From Tolypeutes matacus (taxonomy: Eukaryota > Chordata > Mammalia > Cingulata > Chlamyphoridae): a stretch of 64,000 nucleotides of DNA. The position numbers and the translations under genes were made by a program. Each line of letters starts with the position of its first letter. Positions within the stretch are counted from its first letter, which is position 1. The notes under the pieces were generated by a model. That model was not told where the DNA came from and ran no database searches. It worked only from the letters and a program-made list of their open reading frames with translations. The DNA lies in contig JAKSZT010054565.1 in NCBI GenBank assembly GCA_026826555.1, forward strand, positions 5,765,245-5,829,244. Reading direction: 5' to 3'. Positions 1 through 11,209 of this stretch are shown in pieces.

Positions 1-803
1 AACCAGTCAGCCATTTCAGTGAAAGTCAGGAATGGAAATGCAGTTATACAGGAAAGAACTGGAGAAAGTCCTATTGTCTAATGGTTTGGACCCCTGTGAA
101 CTGCATGCAAAATTGACAAGTTTTTTTGTAAAATTTGTATGAGTAGAACCACTGTCAGCCTGGAAACAAAGGAGCAGAGAAGGGATGATTTGAAGGAAGA
201 ATGACTTCAAGGGCAAACCATGGAAGCCAAGGTGTGGACTAAAGATATCTCCTCAGGCCGAGACAGCAGGCCCATCCACGTGTGTGGAAAGGGCAGGTAT
301 GGCTCTGTTCTTGGAGAGGGCAGGTCATCTGCTTTGGTGCTTGGAGCAGAGGGCCTTCCACCTAATTGTTCAGGAAAAATGCTACCTCTCCAAGGCTTGG
401 AGAAGACGAGGCCTCTGCCCCAGCATTTGCAGAGAGGTTGGCTGCCACCACAATACTCAGAGAGTGTGGGGCCTATGTCCTGGCATTTGTGGAGAGCCTG
501 GCCACCATCCAGATGCTCAGAGAGGGATGCTCCCCAGACTTTGGGAGAGCATGGCTGTTGTGCAAGCACTTGGAAGGGGTGGGGCTGCCACTCCGCTCCG
601 TCAGTCTCAGATGGATGACTAAGACCTTGAAATCTATTGGTGTTTGCCCTGCTCGGTTTTGGAATTGTTTTAGATGTGTGACCCCTGTTTTCCTTCCAGT
701 GTCTCCTTATTTTTGGTCCACTGTTTATTAGAAGTAGATAACTCATTCTCTAGGTTTCACAGGTCCACAGACAGGGGAATTGTGCCCTAGGGTAGACCAC
801 ACC
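1..803 (+). mobile_element. MaLR-type internal region remnant (ERVL-MaLR)
   Basis: The segment from about 640 to 803 matches the typical 3' end of MaLR (THE1/MST/MLT) internal sequence as I remember it: a 'tttagatgtgtgacccct' block, a T/C-rich stretch, a 'taactcattctctaggtttcacagg' type block, then an LTR immediately downstream. The 200-620 part is a G/C-rich stretch with loosely repeated 'ttggagag/gcatttg' phrases. It leaves open frames on both strands (a 179-codon frame on minus, 132 on plus), none of which looks like a known protein. I read the whole as a non-coding, decayed retroelement interior. The left edge lies outside the window. The family is an inference. Confidence 0.5.
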
Positions 804-1265
804 TGTGATGGTTTGATATTGTGAGTACACCAGAAAATTGTGTTCTTAGAGCTAATCCATTCCTCTGTGTGTGAACCTGTTGTAGATGGGAAATTTTGAT
901 TAGATAACTTCAGTAAGGCATGATCCAGGGTGGGTCTTAATCCTCTTACTGGAGCCCTTTATAAACACGATGAATACAGAGAAAGAAAGCTACAGAAACA
1001 GAGAGAAAACTACAGAAGCTGAGAGAGGAAGCAATGGAAATCAGGAAGCTGAAAGCAAACAAGACCCAGAGAAGAAGGGAGATACCTCCATGTCCATTTG
1101 ACAGGAGTCCAGGATTGCTGGCGGCTGGTCTTCAGGGAAAGAGTATCACCTGATAGCTTGATTTGGACATTTATACAGCCTCGGAACTGTAAGCTTGCAA
1201 CCCATTGTAAAAGCCAGCCTATTTCTGGTATATTGCTTTTGGCAGCATTTAGCAAACTAAAACAA
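804..1265 (+). mobile_element. MaLR/MLT1-like LTR, copy 1
   Basis: It begins with 'tgtgatggtttgatatt' and ends with 'agcaaactaaaaca'. In between is the MaLR order: a 'gtgtgaacctgttgtagatggg' block, a 'gggtgggtcttaatcc' block, 'ggagccctttataa', an A/G-rich stretch with 'cagaga' words, and a closing 'cctcggaactgtaagc' block. It follows the internal-like sequence at 1-803 directly, as a 3' LTR would. A related copy lies at 1398-1871 and another at 15405-15815. Confidence 0.6.
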
Positions 1266-1397
1266 CACTCGAAATGGATTGTGATGAGACTTTGTACTTA
1301 GCATTGTTTCTGAAATGACTTCAGGCTTTTGGGATGTTGTGATGGAAAGAATGTATTTTGCATGTAGAAAGAACATGTCTTTTTGGGGTTCAGAGGG

Positions 1398-1871
1398 TGG
1401 ACTATGATTTTGAGCTATGTAACCTAGAAAAACATGTTCTTAAACGTAATCCCTTCCTGTAGGTGTGAACCCATTGTAAATAGGACCTTCTGATGAGGAT
1501 AATTCATTTAAGGTGTGGCCTAACCCAATCAGGATGTGTCTTAATCCTATGATTGGAGTCCCTTATGAATGAAATTCAGACAGCTAGAGAGAAAGCCAGG
1601 GGAAGCAAGAAGCTAAAGGTCAATGGAGCCTGGAAGAGAAGGGAGAGGCCAGGAGAGGTGGCTATGTGCATTGCCATGTGACAAAGGAGCCCAGGACCAG
1701 GGATTGCCAGCAGCTGGCCCCAGAATGCCATTCTTTGAGAAGAAAGTATTGCCTTGATGATGTCTTGATTTAGACTATTTCCTAGCCTCAAAATTGTGAG
1801 CTAATAAATTTGCATTGATTAAGCCAACCCATTGCATAGTATTTGATTGATCAACCACGGAAACTAAAACA
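1398..1871 (+). mobile_element. MaLR/MLT1-like LTR, copy 2
   Basis: It has the same layout as the LTR at 804-1265: 'gtgtgaacccattgtaaatagg', 'aggatgtgtcttaatcctatgattggagtcc', an A/G-rich middle, 'cctagcctcaaaattgtgagc', 'taagccaacccattg' and a terminal 'ggaaactaaaaca'. It lies about 130 bp after copy 1 and is clearly diverged from it, so it is probably an independent insertion and not the partner LTR of one provirus. Confidence 0.6.
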
Positions 1872-2249
1872 CCTATGATTACCAGAAAAGAAAAGAAAGA
1901 AAACAAACACAATTCTTCATTGTCAAAAACTCTCTCCCCATATGCTTTAAGTAAAGTTTCTTTTTACATCTTTCTAGGGATTCTTCAGTTCGTCTCCTGA
2001 CTAAGGCACCAAGGGTCAGAACTTCCTTCCCTTTTCCAAAGCTACAAGAGGGAATTTCGTGGGTCAGAAGGCAAATGGAGGAAGCTGGACCCAGTTTCCC
2101 TTCTGTAAACCTTAACCTGAATAAGTAAAAATATATCGGCCAAATCAAAGACAAAAAAACAAAAACCTCCCACACCAAACCAAATCAAAGAAAACTTGAA
2201 AAGACAATAAAAACAAAACAAAAAACAATGTAGGCATGGAAGCTGCCTG
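1872..2249. other. A-rich spacer, nothing recognised
   Basis: This is A-rich sequence with several short A runs between the LTRs and the GABARAPL2 retrocopy. I see no gene or repeat that I can name. Confidence 0.4.
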
Positions 2250-2264
2250 AAAAAGGCAAGGACA
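2250..2264. repeat. Target-site duplication, left copy (GABARAPL2 retrocopy)
   Basis: The 15-nt word aaaaaggcaaggaca ends where GABARAPL2-type 5'UTR begins. It recurs exactly at 3225-3239, straight after the poly(A) tail. This is a classic L1-mediated target-site duplication. Confidence 0.9.
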
Positions 2265-3224
2265 GACAGCCGCTGCCGTCGTTGTTGTTGTGGTCAGTGC
2301 TCTGAGTTCCGCGGCTCCGAGAGCCCGCTCCGTCCCCTCCCCGCCGCCACCATGAAGTGGATGTTCAAGGAGGACCATTCGCTGGAACACAGACGCGTGG
2401 AATCCGCCAAGATCCGAGCGAAATATCCCGACCGGTTCCGGTGATTGTGGAAAAAGTCTCAGGCTCTCAGATTGTTGACATTGACAAACGGAAGTACCTG
2501 GTTCCATCTGATATCACTGTGGCTCAGTTCACGTGGATCATTAGGAAAAGGATCCAGCTTCCTTCTGAAAAGGCAATCTTCCTGTTTGTGGATAAGACAG
2601 TCCCACAGTCCAGCCTAACTATGGGACAGCTCTATGAGAAGGAAAAGGATGAAGATGGATTCTTGTATGTGGCCTACAGCGGAAAGCACACTTTTGGCAT
2701 CTGAGGCCCAGCACTGGGTTAGGTGCACCGTTCCTGCTTGTGTATCTTGTAAATAGCCAGCTGTTTTCAGTTATTACAGAACCTCTTCACATAGACCTAT
2801 TAGTGCATTTGTAACTGGATTTATTTCTTAATATATTGGAAGGTTTTGTTTCCTTAGACTAGTAAATTATCATACAGAGTTTTATTCTGAGTTCTTCTTT
2901 TTGTGCATTGTCCTCATGGCTATCCTTTCCAGGGAACTTGTTTCTCTGGGCATCATATTTAATGAAGATATTTCCGTATTGAAGTGAGATAGGTGGGGTA
3001 TGGGAGGGAGAAGATTCATTTATTCTGGATTATGTTTGAAGTGTTAGATGACTAAGTATTAAAAGCATCCAAATTAAATCTTTAGCAATCAGAACACTTG
3101 CTTCATTAGATTTTGCCAACTACCAATCATGTTGGACTGAGCTAATCTATTCCTCTTTCTGACACTGTTAAGGTAAATAATAACAATAAAACTTCCTCTT
3201 ATAAAGGCAAAAAAAAAAAAAAAA
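2265..3224 (+). pseudogene. GABARAPL2: Processed retrocopy of GABARAPL2 (GATE-16), frameshifted
   Basis: GABARAPL2 is an Atg8-family ubiquitin-like protein that is lipidated on autophagosome and Golgi membranes. Here an intronless copy has a GC-rich 5'UTR, a Kozak ATG at 2352 (gccgccaccatga), coding sequence, 3'UTR, an AATAAA at 3185-3190 and an A tail from about 3209. An exact 15-nt duplication flanks it. The parental frame reads from 2352 ([14 protein letters not shown]...) for 30 codons to a stop at 2442-2444. A single base seems lost near 2431-2437 (ggg to gg, just after the YPDR codons). Downstream, the parental frame continues openly from about V33 to the stop at 2702-2704. That frame also has its own ATG at 2357, giving a 115-codon ORF with an unrelated start. 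Compared with the remembered human protein, the C-terminus reads YSGKHTFGI where the parent has YSGENTFGF; the glycine cleaved by ATG4 is kept. A near full-length mRNA was copied. Transcription here is not shown. Confidence 0.95.
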
Positions 3225-3239
3225 AAAAAGGCAAGGACA
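3225..3239. repeat. Target-site duplication, right copy (GABARAPL2 retrocopy)
   Basis: This is an exact repeat of 2250-2264, abutting the poly(A) tail of the retrocopy. Confidence 0.9.
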
Positions 3240-6200
3240 AAAATATCATGCCAAAAATCATTCTTAAGAGAAAAAGTAAATTAAAAAAAAATCATTCTAA
3301 AGAGGCAACTAGAGTTAAAAGAAACAAGATTCTAGAAATGAGCCTGGTTCCTAATGCTGCCCTGATCAACTGCAGCAGGAAAAAAAAAAAAAAAAAAAAA
3401 AAAATTGGCTGAGGATAATGGCGACAGTAAGAACAGATACAGAAATTATAACTGTTTTTCACAGGCCCATCAACTCCAGTGTCTCAATGGAGGCAGAAAA
3501 CACCACTTAGCCTCATTGTTTTGATTTTTCCTTCCCCAGGGAGAAAAGCTGGCAAGGGATGGGAGGACAATCATGGTTGCCGATTTCTTTAATGTTCTCT
3601 AGCCATAGATGAGGATTTAGAAAATGGATGACTGCTGTCAACCCTGATAAAATGTAGGGTTATCTCCCTAACCAAAAGTGTGCCATACTTTGATTTCCTT
3701 TGATTGCAATAAAAAAAGTTTTCTGGATCTCAATGGCAAAAATGGTTCCTGTTCCCAATTAAATTCAGTACTGAGCTCTGCCCAGCACCTACAAGCCCTT
3801 CTCCTGTCCGCCATCCTGCTAACAGTGGCCCTGGCATCACCCCAACTGCAGAGCCACCCAGAGCCAATGTCCCTTTGGTGGTAGAGTGTTCCCAGCAGTT
3901 TTGCCTGGAGCTTCAGCCAAATCCTTGTACGGGGCAACAGAGCTGGCCAGCAGAGGGACATTGACTTCTCCTTAATTCTCCCTACCAGGTACAGAGTTCC
4001 TAGGGCTTTCCTGAAAGCCTGGTGGTATGGAAGGAATTGCACACAGAGAACTTTAACAGGACAATGGGGTTGACTGCAGAGGCTGTCTCTGAGCCGGAAA
4101 CCCACCCCAAGCTCTCTTCTTTCTCTCAGAGTAGCAGCTTAGTACTGTTGTATTGGTTTGAGTTGGGTTTCCTTATCTATTCCCCTTATACAGAAACTTG
4201 TCCCTATTCCTTCTGTACTCCAGAGAAACAAACTCCAAAGGATGCATCTTCACCTAAAATCAGGACAAGTGTTTGCTTTATTTTGCACTTTAGCTATAGT
4301 GCACAAACTGGCCTTTGTACCACCCAAAGACCTGTAAAAGTGTGTATCTGTATGTGTTAGTGAAAGGCCTGTTAAAGTGTATGTTTGTATATGTTTATGA
4401 AAGACCTGTTTAAAGTGTGTTTGTTTATGTGTCCAAAAGGAAGATGCAGTCTGCCCTCAAAGCTGAATTCAGAATCCACCTCTAAGAAACAGGAAAGAAA
4501 CTAATTGAATTTTAGTGGTGTGTTTTCCTTCCACTTCTATACACTTTCAAATATTTGCTGTAAAACAAACAACAGACAAAAACAATAGAAAAAGATTTCA
4601 TCAAATTAAATTGCTGGGTTAAGAAAAAAAAGTAGTATTCAAAGGCTTATCTTGAAATCCCTGCTTTTACCTCTCCTGTCCCCTGGAGTCAGCCACTTCC
4701 ATCTCTTTGAGCTGTGTTGTCTTAGCTATCTGGGTTTTCTAAAAGCCTTGTAGTCAGTCTTGGACAGGCCTGAGTGTTTCTGAGCCCCTCAAGGCCAGGG
4801 GGCTGTAGATAGAGATAAGGACTGAATCTGCAGCTTCTTCAAGTTCAAAGTGGGTGAGCCAAAACGTGAGAAGCATTTAGCACAGTGACAAGCACCCGGC
4901 AGGCAGTTTACAAGGACCAAGCTATGCTTCTTACTGTTTTCTGCATTGTGAGCAGGGAATGGAAGTGGGGCCCTTCTGGTTTTCCTTCTCTGGTATAAGA
5001 CTGCCCTGAGTCCCCTGTCCCCTTCCACGATATGAGCATTGTGGTCACATGGGACCTCTGGCCTTAGTCAGTGTTCAGCGGAGACAGGGTTTCACCTGGT
5101 CAAAGCAGGTCAGAAGGCTTCCTCATCCATTTTACATTTTTCCCAAATTCATCAGGTAAAACATAAAACAGACTTTCCCAACGGGCAGTATTGCATCTAA
5201 CTAAAACCCAGAAAGTATTCATTTTCTTTCGGTTTAGGACATTGCCCTGTTCTAGCCCCAGAGGGGAGCTTTCTTTTCAGGGTCATTGCTTACAGTTGAG
5301 CAGGTTGTTCACTGCACATAGATGCTTAGTAGAGGTGATAGGGGCCTGAAATCCAGCCTTCATGCCATTCACCAAGCTGTGCCCTGCAGGGCTGCACCAG
5401 ACTAGAGGAGGAGCCTTTTTCTCAGGTTGTCAGTCTGGAAGGGGAACTCACAGGTGAGAGGATACCCTTTGAATCAGTGCTCAAACCAACCCTGAGGCTT
5501 GTATGTTTTCCTTTGGAGAACAGCCTCATGAGATTCATGTCCAAAATCAGTGATTCCCAACCAGGGTAATTTTTCTCCCCAGGGTGCTTTGGCGATATCT
5601 GGAGACATTTTTGGTTGTTACAGCTCGGAGAGTACTAGTGGCAGCTAGTGGGAGAGGCCAGGGATGGCGCGACACCTCCTACAATGCACAACAAAAGAAG
5701 TATCCGGCCCCAAATGTCCATAGTACCACTGTTCAGAAGCGTTAGCCACATTGAAAGGTCTGATACTGACGTCATCAAATAAGCCAGAATATCCTGCCAC
5801 AGTTCTGGAGAGCTCTTGCTTCCGTGTCCGGCTCATCTCCAGCTCCAGCTGGATGGTAGTGACTTTGATGAGGCCTGCTTCAATGTTTGTTTCCTTTTTG
5901 CTCCTGCCTTGCCTCCGTGTTGGAACCTTGTCTCAGTTGTGATTTTGGCCACCAAGGGAAGGGCCTGTGCCCATTCTCGGGTCCCAGAGCAGGGCCCTCC
6001 CTCACCCCAAGGCTGCATGGAGGGGCAGCGGGAGTCAGTGGGAGACCCTTGGGGCAGGTCTCCCCCTGTCCCACCCTAGATCTAGGCTGGGAGTGTTAGG
6101 GAAAGCTGTGGTTTTCACGCTGTCTGTAGCCCCTAGAATGCAAAGGGTATCAGCTTTTCCAGCTAGAGGTGGTGTCTCCTTTTCTCACATCTCTAAATCT

Positions 6201-7639
6201 TTGCTGCTCAGCCTTCAGGCCTCAGGGGGAATGTCCTTCCACCACAAAGGCCTCTTTCATTCCCAGATGGAGTTGGAGGGGCTTTTTACTCTCCCTGTGC
6301 AGGCCCAGGGCATGCTGGGCTGCTCCAGCTATTGCCCTATCACTTGTACTACCGTTTTCTCTCTCTGAGTCTGCCTCCCCAGAGACTGGAAGGCCCGGGG
6401 ACCCGGACTTGGTCTCAGCCCCCATAGTAGCGCAACACTTTTTTTTTCTTCTGATTTTTGAGGAGCACGGGTGAGAGGGGATGGTAATAAGAAACAGTTT
6501 TCATGTTCTGATGCCAATGAGGATGGACTTCTGCTTGAAGTTTCAACTACACTCATTACATTCACATGGGGTTTTCTTTAAGGAAAAGGAACCTTTCTTG
6601 ATTGTTGGCATCACAATTGCATTTGAAAGAATTTGCATGTGTCTACTATTTATGGGGTCTCTTTCCCTTTGAGATTTTCTGGAGAATGAAATTTAACCTT
6701 AAAGTATAGTTATGCCTCCATCCATCACACATGCAGGGGTCCTCATTATCTGAGGAGAACCACTATGGGAGGAACACCCTTTAAAAAGAGAAAAACAAGA
6801 AAGAAAAGAAAAAAAAAAAAAAAAGAGAAAAGTGACTTGTTTTTTACAAATAAAATAAAATTATGAAAATGTTTATTTTCTCTTCCATTTAACAAAACAC
6901 AGATTATAATTGCAACTACCCCAAAATTCTTAGAATGAATAAAGACTGAGTCATGTTGATTGGAGAAAGCCTGGGGTTTTAGACAAAATGTGTGATTGCT
7001 TGATGGGACCTCCTTCTCTTTACATTTGACTCTGACTGCAGGATCCTAAGAGTTATTTTTGCAAAAATGTTTAATCATTGCATAAATTTTCTTACCCCAT
7101 TCTCTTTTGAAATATCTTTCATGTCTTAACCAGGCTGATTTCTCCAACTAACTGCTGTATTATATATATTTTTTCCAGGCCGCCTTGTTGCTTGAGTTAA
7201 AGTTGCTCTGGGTAGGGTCCGGGAGGGGCCCCAGTTATGCTCAAACACATACTCTGGCCCTGCCCCTTAACCCCCAGCCCCACGTGCAGGCATGGCAGGG
7301 GCTCAAAGGCAGCTTGTCTATTCTATTTTTTGATGAATTGTTCATTTTATCAAAATAAAACATCCTTTCTACTGCATTTTACCTTGAATTTCTAGTGTAT
7401 AATGATAATATCATTACACACCCCTCTCTCCCATTGTTAGCATTTGCCTGGTAAATCTTTTTCCATTGCTTTACTTTAAAATTTTGTCTAGCATGAAAGG
7501 ATACTGTGAATATCTCACCTAAAATCCACCTTCCTTGTCTCCATTCTCCGTTTCTGTTCCGAAAGGAGAACCTCTTCCTAAATCCAGCCATCTTCAGGGG
7601 AGACCGAAACAGGCCTTGTGACCTCTGGCCTGCTCTTCT
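3240..7639. other. Intergenic, no gene recognised
   Basis: This 4.4-kb unique-looking stretch holds A runs at 3380-3404 and about 6810-6825, a short 37-bp tandem repeat at 4326-4434, and possible MIR scraps near 4680-4760 that I cannot place firmly. Open frames up to 145 codons (3668-4105, minus) resemble nothing known. I see no splice-bounded coding signal. Confidence 0.5.
4326..4434. repeat. Tandem repeat, about 3 units of 37 bp
   Basis: Three units start with aaagacctgt, aaaggcctgt and aaagacctgt at 4326, 4363 and 4400. Each is followed by an 'aaagtgt.tgtttgtatatgt' type stretch. The spacing is 37 bp both times. The units are imperfect. Confidence 0.8.
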
Positions 7640-7885
7640 GGGCCTTTGATGACAGTAACAGCAGTGAGCACTCGTGCTAAGCAGTGTGCGAAGTGCTTTT
7701 GCATGGAGTTCACGCGAGCCTTACAATGTCCCAGTGAAGTTAATTCCATGATTAATCCCACAATTAATCTCATCTTACATTTGAGAAAAGTGAGGCTCTG
7801 AGAGTTTCAAGGGCTTTCCCAAGTCGCCCAGCTAGTAAGTGTCAGAGCTGGGCTCCTACCCAGGCCTGTCTGGCCCCAGAACATT
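7640..7885 (-). mobile_element. MIR SINE, minus orientation
   Basis: It reads as the reverse complement of the MIR consensus: a 'gctaagcagtgtgcgaagtgc' block, 'aatctcatcttacatttgagaaaagtgaggctctgagag', 'cccagctagtaagtgtcagagctggg', then 'aggcctgtctggcccc'. No flanking duplication survives. Confidence 0.75.
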
Positions 7886-9854
7886 TTCTCTGGCTGTGGG
7901 CCTTACCTGGGTCAATCTCTGCTGCTCTCTGGCTGGTTCCTATGTAGCCATATGTGTTCTGTCTTTTTCCTAGGGATTCCTATCCATTCCTAGCTCTTTC
8001 CAATCCTGCCTTCGTCCTGGTTGCTGTAAACAAATATAACTGGCTTTCCAAGTAGTTCACTCTGTGCATGTTGTAGTCAAAGAAAGATAGAACTGCAACC
8101 AAATAGGAGTTTAAAATATTTTTAAATCTAGATTCAGTTTCTTGAGGAAATGCCAAAAGAGGAAAGATATCCTTAAGGTTCATCAAATGTTTACATGCCC
8201 TTCCTCTCCATCACTGCTAATTTCCTCCTCCTGGTCGAAAGTGCCAGCTCCCCAAAACTCCTTTCCTCCTCCACTCTTGTCCCCTCAACCCCCACCCCAA
8301 TTCTCCCTGGCCCCCAGCAGTGCAGCTTTCCTCTTTCTCTCCTTCTTCATCTCTCTCCATCTCAGCCTTTTTTTCCCTTTATTACATAGACCAGCTCTAC
8401 CTCTCTGGCATCTTCCACTCTCCTTTCCTTAGCCTAGTTTCCAGGCCCAGCACAGCCAAGGACAGGCCAGCCAGTAGATGACCCAGAAAGCAAGCCTCCC
8501 ATACCCTGGGAAGCTGGAAAGAGAGAGAAAAGGTAAAAAATCCTCAGACATTTATCCTTTCAGTCCTTGTAACATTAGTAAGATGAATCGAGCTGCCCTG
8601 GGAATGAGGATGGTTTGTTGCTCCTGGCAGGAAAGGAGTCAGTATCTCTAAGTGAGATTTTCTTGCTCTTATGCTCTTGCTTCCCTGCTGAAATATCCCA
8701 TTTTCTGTGTATAGGGACACATTCATTTTAAAAGATATTAGCCTTGGTGAGCCACTCCTCCCCCAGGCAGAGCTGTCAGGTGGCCAGGGGTGGTGGTGGG
8801 AGGAGGCCCCTGGGTGCTGCCATTTGAGCAGAAGGAGCATGGGGGAGGGGTGGGGGGAGCTCAGGCCCTGACAGCAAAGCAGAGCCCCTCTCCCCTCCCG
8901 GCTGCAGGCTTTTTATAACAGCAATAAGACAACTCTGGGGAAGACAGTCTTGTATGAACTCCGGGGAGTAATCATCTAATCACATTCCAGGCTGATTTGA
9001 GGCACTCATCTGGACCAAATGCCTCCCCACACCCCAGGGGTGGCTTTATGAGGCGGCAGCCAGGCCCCGGCGAGCCTTATTGCTTAATTAAAAACAAATT
9101 CCCGAGTAATTTTTTATTTTATTTTATTTTTTGCTTTCCCATAAAACCTCCAGCCACATAAAGGGTGGGGAGAAGCTCTTGGGCTGAGATTTACTGCTCT
9201 GGCTGCCGTGCTGGCTGCCTGACCACTGGGACTGAAGTAAAATGGAAGCCCGCACTGTGGGGTCTGGGCCTGCTGAGCTCTTAGAGGCCATGAGTGCAGC
9301 TGGGAGGCCTGGTTTTCAGGAAGTGACATCACCCCTTGGGCCCTGGCCCGGGTTTTGGCGCTTCTGCTCGGGGCTGTGATGGACCCTCTGAGATGCCACA
9401 CCTGACTGGGGCCTGACTGGGACTGGCGGCTGCAGGACCTGGCGCTGCCCAGGCAGTTCCACGGGCAGCCTGGGGTTCCCTTCTTGAGGCTCCAGCCCTT
9501 CACAATTACATTCTGAGCCTCCAGGGAGAACCAGACCTGGGCCCTCACGGTCCCACCGTGAGCCTAACTCCCAAGGTGACTCTGAGCCATTGCTTTATCT
9601 CTTGGGGTCTCCGTTTCCCCAACGGAACTATGAGGACATTGTCCTACTTGCCTCACAAGGCGAGGGGTCAGAGTGGGCAAAGGAGCCAGATAAGATGGGG
9701 ACCCCTCTCATTTGGAGGTGATAGGAAGGCAGTGTGGGGTGCTGGGTTGGTTTTAAACAAGAGACTAGGAGGGTAGGGGAGGCATGCTCCCGCCCCTTAC
9801 CAGGTGGGGGGTGGAAAGGCCTGGGGAGCTAGAAAGAGCCAGCAAATGGGAGTG
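7886..9854. other. Intergenic; T/C-rich stretch, no gene recognised
   Basis: It contains a pyrimidine-rich stretch at about 8200-8430 and a G/C-rich part at 9140-9550 where open frames arise by composition. A candidate conserved block (8880-9110) is listed separately. No coding gene is supported. Confidence 0.45.
8880..9110. promoter_or_regulatory. Candidate conserved noncoding element
   Basis: This is a low-repeat block with 'ttgcttaattaaaaacaaattcccgagtaatttt' type homeobox-like TAATTA/TAAT content, next to G/C-rich sequence. The composition suggests a constrained regulatory element, but conservation was not tested, so this is inference only. Confidence 0.2.
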
Positions 9855-10105
9855 TGCGTGTGCTCACGTGTGCTGGAGTGTTGAAGGCACATGTGCACAC
9901 GCATGTGTTCACACATCCACAGGAGTGTTGGAGGCCCGTGCATGCGTGTATATATTCACACCTACAGGAGTGTTGAAGGCACATGTGCGTGTGTGCTTAA
10001 GTCTACAGAAGAGTTGAAGGCACATGTATGCACTCACATCTACAGAAATGTTGAAGGCAGGCACGTGTGGGACCTTGTGTGCATGTGTCTCTGGAGGCCT
10101 GTGTG
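9855..10105. repeat. GT-rich minisatellite, about 5 units of 40-48 bp
   Basis: Units share 'ctacagRAgtgttgaaggcacatgtg' followed by a GT/CA-rich part with 'gtgctcacat'. Copies of the 'gttgaaggcacatg' core or close variants occur near 9880, 9927, 9970, 10012 and 10048. The units vary in length. One further unit sits apart at about 10308-10387, inside a MIR. Confidence 0.8.
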
Positions 10106-10133
10106 TCTTTGTGTGCAGAGCTTCTGAGTGTGA

Positions 10134-10440
10134 ATGGAGAGAAGCATTAGAGTGTGGGCTCTGATGCCAGGCTGTCAGGTTCACATCCCAGCTCTATTTG
10201 AGCCATGGACTTAACCTCTCTGGACCTCAATGTTCTTCTCTGTAAAGTGTGAATAATCACAGCATTGATCTCATCAGGTGGCTGCAAGGATTAAATTAGT
10301 TAAGGCAATTGTGCGTACATGTGCTCATATCTACAGGAGTGTTCAAGGCATGTGTGTGCACGCACATGTGCTCACATCTACGTTAGTAAGGTGCTTAGAA
10401 TAGTGCCTGGACATAGTAAGTGCCCCGTAAGTGTGAGTGC
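10134..10440 (+). mobile_element. MIR SINE, interrupted by one minisatellite unit
   Basis: The left part (10134-10307) reads as MIR: 'tagagtgtgggctctgatgccaggctg', 'ttcacatcccagctct', 'acttaacctctctggacctcaatgtt', 'ggctgcaaggattaaattagttaa'. The MIR resumes at about 10388 with 'aaggtgcttagaatagtgcctgg' and 'catagtaagtgcccc'. The roughly 80 bp in between is a unit of the minisatellite found at 9855-10105 (ctacaggagtgttcaaggc plus GT-rich part). Confidence 0.8.
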
Positions 10441-11209
10441 ATCTGTGAACGCGTGTGTGTGCATGTTGCATCAGTGTCTATAATATGTGCACGTACCCAT
10501 GTAGATGAGTATGAGTATGTGTGTGAGGGTATCTGTGTGTGAGAGAGTGTGTCTGTGGGTGAATGGGTCCTCCCTTCCTTTTAGTCCTCAGGGTTCCGGA
10601 ACACAGAGCATGTAAAACACTCAGCACCCCCAGAGGAGCACATGGCCCCTGCCCTGTGCCAGCCCCTCCGTCTTCCAGCCTAGTTTATCAGTGGTCTAGG
10701 CATGATTCCAGCAAACAAGGCCTTCCTTGCTTTCCTTATTAGTCATGGTGCTCTTCTCTCCACGAGGAACCCTGCAGGGAGGAAGAGTAAGTTCTGGAAG
10801 AATTCAGGTGGTCTTCAGCCGCATTTCCAACTGGTTCCAGGTCACAGAGCTACCAGTCGCAGCAGGGAGTGAATCAATGAGGTGAGCACTAGCAGGCCAG
10901 AATTCGGAGGTGGGTCTGGTGAGAGGTCAGCAAAGTTCTGGCACAGCTGAGTTCCTTAGGCAAAAGTCCCTGGAGAGTCCAACTGGGACAAGACAGCAGA
11001 GACACCTGAAGACAAAGCCCCTTCCTGGAGGTGAGACTCAAAAGACTTAAAGCCACAGTGACCCCCTAAGGTCTTGGGGGGACTGGCCTGTGGTGCCATT
11101 CCAGGTTCTGAACCCAAAGTTAGGGCTCCTTCCCTTGTACCCGCCCAAGGCAAAGTCACAGGGGTTCTCAGGCTAGCAGAAGAGGCCTTAGAGACAATAC
11201 CTGTGTTAG
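10441..11209. other. Intergenic; GT-rich start, no gene recognised
   Basis: Positions 10440-10560 are rich in gtgt/gagt words and may be a decayed extension of the nearby minisatellite. The remainder shows no recognisable gene or repeat. Confidence 0.4.

Noticed and set aside
207..746. 179-codon minus-strand ORF and overlapping plus ORFs near the left end
   Set aside because: They overlap each other in several frames within G/C-rich, loosely repetitive MaLR-type sequence. No domain or splice context.
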